Below, in pieces: positions 1 through 8,798 of a stretch of 15,479 nt of DNA; position 1 is the stretch's first letter; each line of letters opens with the position of its first letter. The stretch comes from Burkholderiales bacterium (GTDB taxonomy: Bacteria; Pseudomonadota; Gammaproteobacteria; Burkholderiales; Burkholderiaceae_C). The position numbers and the translations under genes were made by a program. Under the pieces are notes generated by a model. That model had not been told where the DNA came from, made no database searches, and was given only the letters and a program-made list of their open reading frames with translations. The stretch spans positions 1 through 15,479 of the forward strand of contig JANXTP010000201.1 of assembly GCA_025352345.1 (NCBI GenBank). The letters run 5' to 3'.

Positions 1-255
1 ATGACCCAGGGCTTGCTGGCGGCGATGGTGGCCGACACCGCGCCGGCCGACCTGCGCGGGACGGCTTACGGCTTGTTCAACCTCGTCAGCGGAGTGGCGA
101 TGCTGGTGGCCAGTGGGCTCGCCGGTTGGCTGTGGGATCGGCTCGGCGCCTCGTCCACGTTCTGGGCCGGGGCGGCTTTCAGCGTCTCCGCCTTGGGTTG
201 CCTCGCCTGGCGTCACCAGACCCTCGCCGTCGGCACGCGTGGCAGCCGCTCATAG
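1..255 (+). CDS. MFS transporter, C-terminal fragment (5' end outside window)
   Basis: The last 84 residues of a membrane protein that runs in from the left edge. The fragment holds the pattern of the final helices of a major facilitator superfamily transporter: a loop with Ala-Asp-Leu-Arg-Gly-Thr-Ala-Tyr-Gly (residues 16-24), followed by hydrophobic segments around residues 25-46 and 52-69, with a Trp-Asp-Arg-Leu-Gly turn between them. The R-G-T-A-x-G motif before the penultimate helices is common in drug/metabolite MFS proteins. The ATG at position 1 is probably an internal Met, because about ten helices would be missing. The gene ends at TAG 253-255 and converges on the minus-strand gene at 328. 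The substrate cannot be inferred. Confidence 0.75.
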   Translation: MTQGLLAAMVADTAPADLRGTAYGLFNLVSGVAMLVASGLAGWLWDRLGASSTFWAGAAFSVSALGCLAWRHQTLAVGTRGSRS

Positions 256-327
256 AAAACTAGATTCAGCCGCGCTCAACAGCGAGACAAGATGCGCGAC
301 ACGAACGACCAGTGGTCGTCGTCGAAC

Positions 328-705
328 TCAGTCCCTGTCGCGACGATGCTCGTACCGGTCGTCGTCCCATTCGTGGTCGTGGTTGTGGTCATGACGATGG
401 CCATACCAGCCTCTGCGCTCGTAAACCGGGGGGCCGTAAATGACGGTCGGGCCCTGGTAGTACTGCGGTGGATAGTAGTAATCGGGTACGGACTGGTACA
501 CCGGACGAGGTACCTGATAAATCAGGCGCGGCTCGACGTATACCGGTGCTGGCGCGTAGACGGGAGCGGGGACATACACAGGCACAGGGCTGTAGTACAC
601 GGGCGGTGCGATGTCGATGCCGATCGACCAATGGACCCCAGCATGAGCTGCGCCCGAGCCGATCATGGCAAACGCAGCTGCTGCAACTGCAATCAGACGC
701 TTCAT
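328..705 (-). CDS. Exported Pro-Val-Tyr repeat protein with His/Asp-rich C-terminus, function unknown
   Basis: A 125-residue protein. I chose the ATG at 705 because a strong AAAAGGAG (713-720 on the minus strand) lies 7 bases upstream and a clear signal peptide follows: Lys-Arg, a hydrophobic Ala-rich core, and Ala-His-Ala at residues 20-22, with probable cleavage before Gly23. A longer reading frame starting at 774 would bury the signal peptide. The mature part has six Pro-Val-Tyr units (residues 35-37, 42-44, 48-50, 54-56, 68-70, 93-95) in a Pro/Tyr/Val-rich stretch. It ends in a highly charged tail (97-125) rich in His, Asp and Arg. Similar small PVY-rich periplasmic proteins are frequent in Burkholderiales and have no assigned role. 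Metal binding by the His/Asp tail is only a guess. The gene stands alone and faces the MFS gene. Confidence 0.75.
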   Translation of the reverse strand: MKRLIAVAAAAFAMIGSGAAHAGVHWSIGIDIAPPVYYSPVPVYVPAPVYAPAPVYVEPRLIYQVPRPVYQSVPDYYYPPQYYQGPTVIYGPPVYERRGWYGHRHDHNHDHEWDDDRYEHRRDRD

Positions 706-811
706 GGCAGTACTCCTTTTGACCTTCCGATAACGCGCTGAACCGGCAGCAGAGCTGACACGCTGTTGTTGCAAGACGTAAGCGCCACAGGTGAAAGTAC
801 GTGTCCGGGAA

Positions 812-823
812 GTGTTCGAACAC
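812..823. repeat. Perfect 12-bp palindrome upstream of the PVY-repeat gene
   Basis: GTGTTCGAACAC reads the same on both strands. An outer pair ACGTGT (799-804) and ACACGT (820-825) overlaps it. It lies about 110 bp upstream of the start at 705 and could be an operator, but nothing identifies a regulator. Confidence 0.35.
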
Positions 824-932
824 GTCGCCTTTGCGGCAGGCAGTCAGGCCCCTGAAGCCCGGCGAACAGGCCAATATTCACAGCCCCGGCCGTCTTTTTG
901 AGTTCGCACATCGACAAGGACAGCTCAGTTGA

Positions 933-959
933 CCGCGCCAGCAGCGGCTGCTGGCGCGG
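933..959. repeat. Strong hairpin, 12-bp perfect stem with 3-base loop
   Basis: The arms CCGCGCCAGCAG (933-944) and CTGCTGGCGCGG (948-959) are exact reverse complements separated by CGG. No T-run follows on either strand, so this is not a standard intrinsic terminator. It may be a REP-like element, an RNA-level structure or a regulator site. Confidence 0.6.
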
Positions 960-1017
960 CATACGTGGGCGAAGTACGAGTGCTACGCTGATCACGCGTT
1001 ATCACTTCGGCAATTAG

Positions 1018-1062
1018 GGATAGCGACAGCTATCCTGTCACCAAAACAGCCAGTGGCTATCC
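1018..1062. repeat. GGATAGC/GCTATCC inverted repeat plus an extra direct copy
   Basis: GGATAGC (1018-1024) and GCTATCC (1029-1035) form a perfect 7-bp inverted repeat with a 4-base spacer GACA. A further GCTATCC lies at 1056-1062, 27 bp after the previous one. Three half-sites at this spacing resemble an operator cluster, but the neighbouring genes are more than 300 bp away. Confidence 0.4.
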
Positions 1063-1211
1063 GTAATCAGCGTTTGCTGAACAAATAGCCCTGAAACTCA
1101 CACACCCTTGCTTGCGTTCGGATCGTTAGGTCGGTCGGAGCTCTCGACCACTCAGTCGAGTCGACTTCTATGACTCGACACAACCAGCTGCAGCGCCGGC
1201 GCCCCGCGCAA

Positions 1212-1249
1212 CGCCCTGAACCGCCCCGGTTCCGGGGCGATTCAGGGCG
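1212..1249. repeat. Long interrupted hairpin (9-bp outer and 8-bp inner stem)
   Basis: The outer arms CGCCCTGAA (1212-1220) and TTCAGGGCG (1241-1249) and the inner arms CGCCCCGG (1222-1229) and CCGGGGCG (1232-1239) are each perfect, separated by a single C/A mismatch, with TT at the apex. GTTTCGG follows on the + strand, which is only a weak T-tract. It could act as a terminator for transcripts from the PutA-tail gene or be a copy of a dispersed repeat. Confidence 0.55.
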
Positions 1250-1468
1250 GTTTCGGCATGAAAACTTCAACGCTTTCAGCAAGGCCCAAGAAGGGCTCCG
1301 GTCAGATTCCCCGCCAGCGTCCTGTGATGAATAACACCGTATCAATGCAGGAACCTTTGCAGGAACCGGGACAACTCAAAACGCAGGAACGGAGGCTGCT
1401 TGCTGCTTGTGCGAAGCGTTTTCGATCCTCCTCCCGCCATCACCAACATCCGCCCCGGTCTGGCCGCG

Positions 1469-1966
1469 TCAGCGCTGCAGCTGTGCCAGTGGAATGTCGA
1501 AATCGTCTTCGATGTCTTCCGGGCACGAAATGATCATCACGGGATGATTGGGCCAATGGCTGGCCTGTTGCTGCAGATGCACCAACGCATCGGCGTCGCC
1601 GGTGTACAAAACGATTTGGGGCAAAGGGTCTGGTGCTGCGTCTGTGGATGGATTCCAGTCGGTCAGCGTGATCTGCGATTTGATCGACAAGGGCAGCCCC
1701 ACCCGCAGCGCCTGGGTCTGCACCGGATCGTCCGGCTGCGCGCGAGGCCAGAGTACGCCGTTGCCTGCCGTCAGAGCGGCCATGGTCTGGGCCAGCAAAC
1801 TGTCCTGGTTGTTGGCCAGGCACAGCACCATGCCCAGGGGGGTGGATTCAGGCACCTGGTCGGTGAGCCGCTCTGCGTAGTCGGCAAGAGACTCCTTGCT
1901 TTGGGCCTCCAGCCAGGTGTGAAACTGCTCCAGCATTTCGTCGATGTCAAATTGGGGCTCGGTCAT
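1469..1966 (-). CDS. Stand-alone protein resembling the C-terminal tail domain of PutA
   Basis: A 165-residue protein with ATG at 1966 and a good AGGAGACC ribosome site 8 bases upstream. From memory of the family, the pattern Gly-x-Val-Leu-Cys-Leu-Ala (about residues 45-51), then Leu-Leu-Ala-Gln-x3-Ala-Leu-x2-Gly-Asn-x-x-x-Trp-Pro, then Gly-Asp-Ala-Asp-Ala-Leu (about 122-127) and a terminal Asp-Ile-Pro-Leu-x-x-Leu matches the region after the aldehyde dehydrogenase domain at the C-terminus of long bifunctional proline dehydrogenase/pyrroline-5-carboxylate dehydrogenase proteins. The catalytic proline dehydrogenase and aldehyde dehydrogenase domains are absent. The protein also stops just before the conserved final motif (Ser-Val-Asn-Thr-Ala-Ala-Ala-Gly-Gly-Asn) that closes PutA. 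It therefore has no evident enzyme activity of its own. It is divergent from the ETF-QO gene, with about 200 bp between the starts. It could be a relic or a separate binding protein. Confidence 0.6.
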   Translation of the reverse strand: MTEPQFDIDEMLEQFHTWLEAQSKESLADYAERLTDQVPESTPLGMVLCLANNQDSLLAQTMAALTAGNGVLWPRAQPDDPVQTQALRVGLPLSIKSQITLTDWNPSTDAAPDPLPQIVLYTGDADALVHLQQQASHWPNHPVMIISCPEDIEDDFDIPLAQLQR

Positions 1967-2174
1967 ACGAAGGTCTCCTGATTTTTAAACTTGTTTGCGC
2001 AGCCCCCAGCGTTCGCAGCACGTCAATCCAGCGCCCGGGGCCTGCATCGTAGGTGATGCGAGAGGTTTGCGCGGTGTCGCCCGGATCGGTAACCCACCGG
2101 GTGGCCGCCACGGCCGCACTCTCGCAGCGCTCGATAGACTCCAGGGCTTATTCAGACCGTTCGGATACCCAGGC

Positions 2175-3860
2175 ATGACCCCAGCATCGCTCCTTGAACA
2201 GCACGGCCCGCGCGAGGCCATGGACTACGACGTGGTGGTGGTCGGCGGCGGGCCAGCCGGTCTTGCAACAGCTATCCGCATCAAGCAGCTCGCCCAGGTG
2301 CAGGGCCCCGAGATCTCGGTGGTGGTGCTGGAAAAAGGCTCGGAGCCGGGCGCGCACATCCTCAGTGGCGCGGTGATGGACCCGCGCGCATTGGCCGAGC
2401 TGTTCCCGAACTGGAAGGAACTCGGCGCGCCGCTTGAGCAGCCAGTCACAGACGACGAATTCCTGTTCCTCACGCGCGACGGCGCCACCAAAACCCCGCA
2501 CGTGCTGTTGCCAGAGTGCTTCCACAACGACGGCAACTACGTCATCAGCCTGGGCAGCGTGACGCGCTGGCTGGGCCAGCAGGCCGAGGCGCTGGGCGTC
2601 GAGATCTTCCCCGGCTTCGCGGCAGCGGAGGTGCTGTATGCCGATGATGGCGCGGTCAAAGGTGTGGCCACCGGCAACCTGGGCATCGGCAAGGATGGCG
2701 AGCCCACTGCCAACTTTCAGCTCGGGATGGAGCTGCACGCCAAGTACACCGTGTTCGCCGAAGGCTCGCGTGGACATCTGGGCAGGCAGCTGATCTCACA
2801 CTTCCAGCTCGATGCCGGACGCGATCCGCAAGCCTACGGCTTGGGCATCAAGGAACTGTGGGAGATCGACCCCACCAAGCATCACCCTGGCCGCGTGACA
2901 CACACCGCGGGCTGGCCGCTGGACAGCCAGACCTACGGCGGCGCCTTCCTCTATCACCTGCCCGGCAACCAGGTGACGCTGGGCTTCATCACCGGGCTGG
3001 ATTACAGCAACCCGTGGTTGAGCCCGTTCGAGGAAATGCAGCGCTGGAAGACGCACCCTGCGATCCGCAGCGTGCTCGAAGGCGGCAAGCGCGTGGGCTA
3101 TGGCGCGCGGGCGATCACCGCGGGCGGCCTGCTGAGCCTGCCGAAGACGGTGTTCCCCGGTGGCGCGCTGGTCGGCTGCGAGGCCGGCTACCTGAACGTC
3201 AGCCGCATCAAGGGCAGCCATGCGGCCATCAAGAGCGGCATGCTCGCGGCCGACGCGATCTTCGACGCCCTCGCCAACGGCCGGCAGCATGACGATCTGG
3301 CGGCCTACCCCGACGCGTTCAAGCAAAGCTGGCTGCACGACGAGCTGGACCGCACGCGCAACTTCAAGCAGTGGTTCAAGAAGGGCCTGTGGGTGGCAAC
3401 GCTGATGAACGGCATCGAGCAATGGCTGTTGCCGAAGCTCGGCATCACATCGCCGCTGTGGACGATTCACCACCACGTGGCCGACCACCAGACCTTGAAG
3501 CCGGCGGCCGACTGTCCACGCATCGACTACCCGAAGCCTGACGGCAAGATCACCTTCGACCGGCTCAGCAGCGTGTTCATCAGCAACACCAACCACGAAG
3601 AGAACCAGCCGGCGCACCTGACGCTGAAGGACGCCGGCGTGCCGGTGCGCATCAACCTCGCCACCTACGCCGGACCGGAAGGCCGCTACTGCCCGGCCGC
3701 TGTGTACGAGTACGTGAAGAACCCTGACGACACGGATCGCCTGCAGATCAACGCGCAGAACTGCGTGCACTGCAAGACCTGCGACATCAAAGACCCGACG
3801 CAGAACATCGTCTGGGTCACGCCCGAAGGCGGCGGCGGGCCGAATTACGCCGGGATGTAG
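2175..3860 (+). CDS. Electron transfer flavoprotein-ubiquinone oxidoreductase (ETF-QO)
   Basis: A 561-residue protein, normal length for the family. It passes electrons from reduced electron transfer flavoprotein, collected from acyl-CoA and amino-acid dehydrogenases, to ubiquinone at the inner membrane. An FAD-binding Rossmann motif Val-Gly-Gly-Gly-Pro-Ala-Gly lies at residues 23-29. The C-terminus carries the 4Fe-4S ferredoxin-like part, with Cys506 and Cys530-x2-Cys533-x2-Cys536, which match the four cluster ligands of the human enzyme in order and spacing. The ATG at 2175 is preferred because homologues begin with a short leader ending Gly-Pro-Arg-Glu-Ala-Met before the FAD strand. The ATG at 2220 is a possible alternative, and the frame open back to 1995 has no family support. 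The ribosome site is weak. The gene is alone in its transcript and is followed by a hairpin (3866-3893). The usual partner genes etfA/etfB are not in this window. Confidence 0.95.
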   Translation: MTPASLLEQHGPREAMDYDVVVVGGGPAGLATAIRIKQLAQVQGPEISVVVLEKGSEPGAHILSGAVMDPRALAELFPNWKELGAPLEQPVTDDEFLFLTRDGATKTPHVLLPECFHNDGNYVISLGSVTRWLGQQAEALGVEIFPGFAAAEVLYADDGAVKGVATGNLGIGKDGEPTANFQLGMELHAKYTVFAEGSRGHLGRQLISHFQLDAGRDPQAYGLGIKELWEIDPTKHHPGRVTHTAGWPLDSQTYGGAFLYHLPGNQVTLGFITGLDYSNPWLSPFEEMQRWKTHPAIRSVLEGGKRVGYGARAITAGGLLSLPKTVFPGGALVGCEAGYLNVSRIKGSHAAIKSGMLAADAIFDALANGRQHDDLAAYPDAFKQSWLHDELDRTRNFKQWFKKGLWVATLMNGIEQWLLPKLGITSPLWTIHHHVADHQTLKPAADCPRIDYPKPDGKITFDRLSSVFISNTNHEENQPAHLTLKDAGVPVRINLATYAGPEGRYCPAAVYEYVKNPDDTDRLQINAQNCVHCKTCDIKDPTQNIVWVTPEGGGGPNYAGM

Positions 3861-3865
3861 TCGCG

Positions 3866-3893
3866 AGCAGCGGGTAGCGATGCGCCCGCTGCT
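3866..3893 (+). terminator. Hairpin terminator after ETF-QO
   Basis: AGCAGCGGG (3866-3874) pairs perfectly with CCCGCTGCT (3885-3893) around a 10-base loop, starting 5 bases after the ETF-QO stop. The following AAACTTTC is only a poor T-tract, so termination may be partial. A TAAACT (3893-3898) at its foot could serve as the -10 box of the glycine riboswitch transcript, with a start near 3904. No good -35 box is visible. Confidence 0.55.
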
Positions 3894-3904
3894 AAACTTT
3901 CAAC

Positions 3905-4132
3905 TTGCTAGGAGAGTGTTCGATGGTCCACTGCCGTCGAGCCGCCGAAGGCGCACGGTGACCTTGAAAAAAGATCGCCCCAACGCTCAGGCAAAAGGAC
4001 TGGCAACACGCCGACCGAAAGGACGGCGTTCCTCGCTGAAGAGAGGCCCACCCCGAGTGGGTCCACCGAAGGGGCAAGCGTTCGGCCGAGCCGCGGCGAG
4101 CGTCAATCTCTCAGGTAAAGCGGACAGGGAGG
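3905..4132 (+). promoter_or_regulatory. Tandem glycine riboswitch (two aptamers) controlling gcvTHP
   Basis: Two aptamers of the glycine riboswitch class precede the glycine cleavage genes. Aptamer 1 (about 3905-4006): closing stem TTGCTA/TGGCAA, GAGTGTT (3914-3920) paired with AACGCTC (3982-3988), a stem-loop with TCGATGG/CCGTCGA arms, the conserved GCCGAAGGCGCA, a GGTGA/TCGCC arm, and CTCAGGCAAAAGGAC. Aptamer 2 (about 4031-4132): outer stem CCTC-G-CTG/CAG-G-GAGG, GAGAG/CTCTC (4041-4045 with 4108-4112), CCCAC/GTGGG, the conserved ACCGAAGGGGCAA, a long GC arm, and TCTCTCAGGTAAAGCGGAC. Binding of glycine normally turns on gcv expression. The two aptamers are joined by an unusually long linker that folds into its own GAAA-capped hairpin (4008-4029). 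Confidence 0.93.
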
Positions 4133-4140
4133 GCAACGCC

Positions 4141-4167
4141 GGCCATGCATTTCAACGATGCAGGGCC
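4141..4167 (+). promoter_or_regulatory. Hairpin downstream of the riboswitch, possible expression platform
   Basis: GGCC-A-TGCAT (4141-4150) pairs with ATGCA-G-GGCC (4158-4167) around a 7-base loop, with one A/G mismatch. It encloses the ATG at 4145, which argues against that codon as the gcvT start. Flanking GGGCAA (4131-4136) can pair with TTGCCC (4178-4183), which competes with the aptamer 2 closing stem. No T-tract follows, so translational control is more likely than termination. Confidence 0.4.
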
Positions 4168-4195
4168 GTTCGATCCATTGCCCCTGGGAACGCTG

Positions 4196-5347
4196 ATGCC
4201 CACGCCGTCGCCTGAATCCGAACTGCTGACCACCCCGCTGCACGCACTGCACCTCGAACTCGGCGCGCGCATGGTGCCCTTCGCCGGCTACAACATGCCG
4301 GTGCAGTACCCGGCCGGCCTGATGGCCGAGCATTTGCATTGCCGTTCATCGGCCGCACTGTTCGATGTGTCGCACATGGGCCAGTTGCGGCTGACCGGCG
4401 GTGACACCGCTGCGGCGCTCGAATCGCTGCTGCCGATCGACGTGATCGGCATGGCCGATGGCCAGCAGCGCTACGGCTTCTTCACCAACGAGCACGGCGG
4501 CATCGTCGACGACCTGATGCTGACCCGCAGCGGCCTCGGTGGCACCTCCGAGTGGCTGCTGATCGTCAACGCCGCCAACAAGGCCACCGACACCGCGCTG
4601 CTGCAGTCGCGCATTGGTCAGCGCTGCAGCGTGCAGCCGCGCCCCGAATTGGCACTGCTGGCCTTGCAGGGCCCGCAGGCCGTGACGGCGCTGGCGCGGC
4701 TGAACCCGGTAGTCGCGACCATGAGTTTCATGACCGGCGCGGCCGTCACGCTGAACGGTGCGCCCTGCTTTGCCACCCGCTCCGGCTACACCGGCGAGGA
4801 CGGCTTCGAGATCTCGGTACCAGCGGCCCAGGCCGAGGCCCTGGCCCGCGCGCTGCTGGCCCAGCCCGAGGTGCGCCCCGCCGGACTCGGCGCACGCGAC
4901 ACGCTGCGCCTGGAAGCCGGCCTGTGCCTGCACGGCAACGACATCGACGCGCACACCACACCGGTCGAAGCCGGCCTGTTGTGGGCGATCCAGAAGGTGC
5001 GCCGCGCCGGTGGTGCGCGCGCTGGCGGATACCCGGGCGCGGCCGTCATCGACGCGCAGATCGCCGCGGGCATGGCGCGCCGACGCGTGGGCCTCACCGG
5101 CATCGACCGCACGCCGGTGCGTCCGGGGGCCGCGATCGTCAGCGCCGACGGCACCGCACTCGGCACCGTCACCAGCGGCACGCTGGCACCGACCGTCAAC
5201 CAGCCGATCGCGATCGCCTACCTGCCCAGCGCGCACACCGCCCCCGACCACACGGTGTATGCCGAAGTGCGCGGCAAGCGGCTGCCGATGCGCGTCACGG
5301 CCCTGCCCTTCGTGCCGCACCACTACGTGCGCACACCCACGCGCTGA
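4196..5347 (+). CDS. gcvT: Aminomethyltransferase, glycine cleavage system T protein
   Basis: A 383-residue protein. It releases ammonia from the aminomethyl group carried on the lipoyl arm of GcvH and gives 5,10-methylene-tetrahydrofolate. Family marks are the N-terminal Thr-Pro-Leu-His-x-x-His and Gly-Ala-Arg-Met-Val-Pro-Phe-Ala-Gly-Tyr block, Phe-Asp-Val-Ser-His-Met-Gly (residues 56-62), and Gly-Tyr-Thr-Gly-Glu-Asp-Gly-Phe-Glu-Ile (197-206). The ATG at 4196 is chosen because homology begins just after it and the length is then typical. The in-frame ATG at 4145 would add 17 unrelated residues and lies inside a predicted hairpin, although GGGAGG stands 11 bases upstream of it. The site before 4196 (GGGAA) is weak and may be occluded by the leader RNA, which would suit riboswitch control. 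It is the first gene of gcvT-gcvH-gcvP, with gcvH starting 52 bases after its stop. Confidence 0.95.
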   Translation: MPTPSPESELLTTPLHALHLELGARMVPFAGYNMPVQYPAGLMAEHLHCRSSAALFDVSHMGQLRLTGGDTAAALESLLPIDVIGMADGQQRYGFFTNEHGGIVDDLMLTRSGLGGTSEWLLIVNAANKATDTALLQSRIGQRCSVQPRPELALLALQGPQAVTALARLNPVVATMSFMTGAAVTLNGAPCFATRSGYTGEDGFEISVPAAQAEALARALLAQPEVRPAGLGARDTLRLEAGLCLHGNDIDAHTTPVEAGLLWAIQKVRRAGGARAGGYPGAAVIDAQIAAGMARRRVGLTGIDRTPVRPGAAIVSADGTALGTVTSGTLAPTVNQPIAIAYLPSAHTAPDHTVYAEVRGKRLPMRVTALPFVPHHYVRTPTR

Positions 5348-5399
5348 TTCTGCTGAATCCTTTCCTTCCGACACATCCCTTTGCCACCAGGAGCCCCCG

Positions 5400-5774
5400 A
5401 TGACCATCCTCTACACCGCCGACCACGAATGGATCGATGCCACCGAGCCTGCCGCCGCGATCGTGGGCATCACCGTGCACGCCCAGGACGCGCTGGGTGA
5501 CGTGGTGTTCGTCGAACTGCCCGAGGTTGGGGCCACCTTCACCAAGGGCGATGTGGCCGGCGTCGTCGAATCGGTGAAGGCCGCGGCAGACCTGTACATG
5601 CCGGTCGGTGGCGAGATCGTCGAAGTCAACGAGACGCTGTGCGCCGACCCGGCGCTGGCCAACAGCGCGCCGATGGCAGCTGGTTGGTTCTTCAAGGTCA
5701 AGCTGTCCGATGCCTCGGAGTTGGCCAGCCTGATGGATGCCAGCGCCTACGACGCCTTGCTGAAAAACGCCTGA
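5400..5774 (+). CDS. gcvH: Glycine cleavage system H protein (lipoyl carrier)
   Basis: A 124-residue lipoyl-domain protein, normal for the family. It carries the aminomethyl group from GcvP to GcvT on a lipoylated lysine. The lipoylation site is Lys60 in Val-Glu-Ser-Val-Lys-Ala-Ala-Ala-Asp-Leu-Tyr, followed by the typical Pro-Val-Gly-Gly-x-Ile-Val-Glu-Val-Asn turn. The N-terminus has His-Glu-Trp and Leu-Gly-Asp-Val-Val-Phe-Val-Glu-Leu-Pro, also standard. The start at 5400 has AGGAG (5389-5393) 6 bases upstream. A longer frame open from 4758 overlaps gcvT and is not real. It sits between gcvT and gcvP in one transcript. The L protein (dihydrolipoyl dehydrogenase) and lipoyl attachment genes are not here. 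Confidence 0.97.
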   Translation: MTILYTADHEWIDATEPAAAIVGITVHAQDALGDVVFVELPEVGATFTKGDVAGVVESVKAAADLYMPVGGEIVEVNETLCADPALANSAPMAAGWFFKVKLSDASELASLMDASAYDALLKNA

Positions 5775-5795
5775 TCGTCGCAAAGGTTGCATGCC

Positions 5796-8762
<2,967 letters not shown>

Positions 8763-8798
8763 GACGCGCAACTGAGGCCAGCGACTGACGCCAACGCT

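Larger units (their letters stand above)
706..1468. other. Gene-poor stretch of about 760 bp rich in inverted repeats
   Basis: I see no convincing gene here. The stretch separates the starts of the PVY-repeat gene (reading left) from the end of the PutA-tail gene (also on the minus strand). It looks less GC-rich than the flanking core genes. It holds a 12-bp palindrome (812-823), a 12-bp-stem hairpin (933-959), an imperfect 16-bp palindrome (989-1004), a GGATAGC/GCTATCC inverted repeat with a third copy nearby (1018-1062), an 8-bp inverted repeat (1155-1179), a long interrupted hairpin (1212-1249) and three GCAGGAAC copies spaced by multiples of 12 bp (1347-1390). The part next to 706 should contain the promoter of the PVY-repeat gene, but no clear -35/-10 pair stands out. 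Confidence 0.6.

Noticed and set aside
256..327. Possible terminator hairpin (CGACC/GGTCG, 306-318) between the converging MFS and PVY genes
   Set aside because: The stem is only five pairs and no T-tract follows on either strand.
1347..1390. Short repeats considered as a CRISPR remnant
   Set aside because: The units are 8 bases at 12-base spacing, far too short for CRISPR repeats and spacers, and there are no cas genes.
1258..1533. A 91-codon + strand frame with basic N-terminus in the repeat-rich stretch
   Set aside because: It has no good ribosome site, runs into the well-supported minus-strand gene at 1469, and shows no family resemblance; its Gln-Glu-Pro repeats come from the 12-bp DNA repeats.
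1995..2174. A 60-residue N-terminal extension of the ETF-QO frame
   Set aside because: It has no similarity to the family, which begins close to the ATG at 2175, and it would fill most of the intergenic promoter region.
2796..3770. A 324-codon open frame opposite the ETF-QO gene
   Set aside because: Antisense shadow rich in Val, Arg and His with no domain signal.
5342..5372. GATTC/GAATC stem followed by a T/C-rich run between gcvT and gcvH
   Set aside because: Five weak pairs within a clear operon; it is too weak to call a terminator or attenuator.
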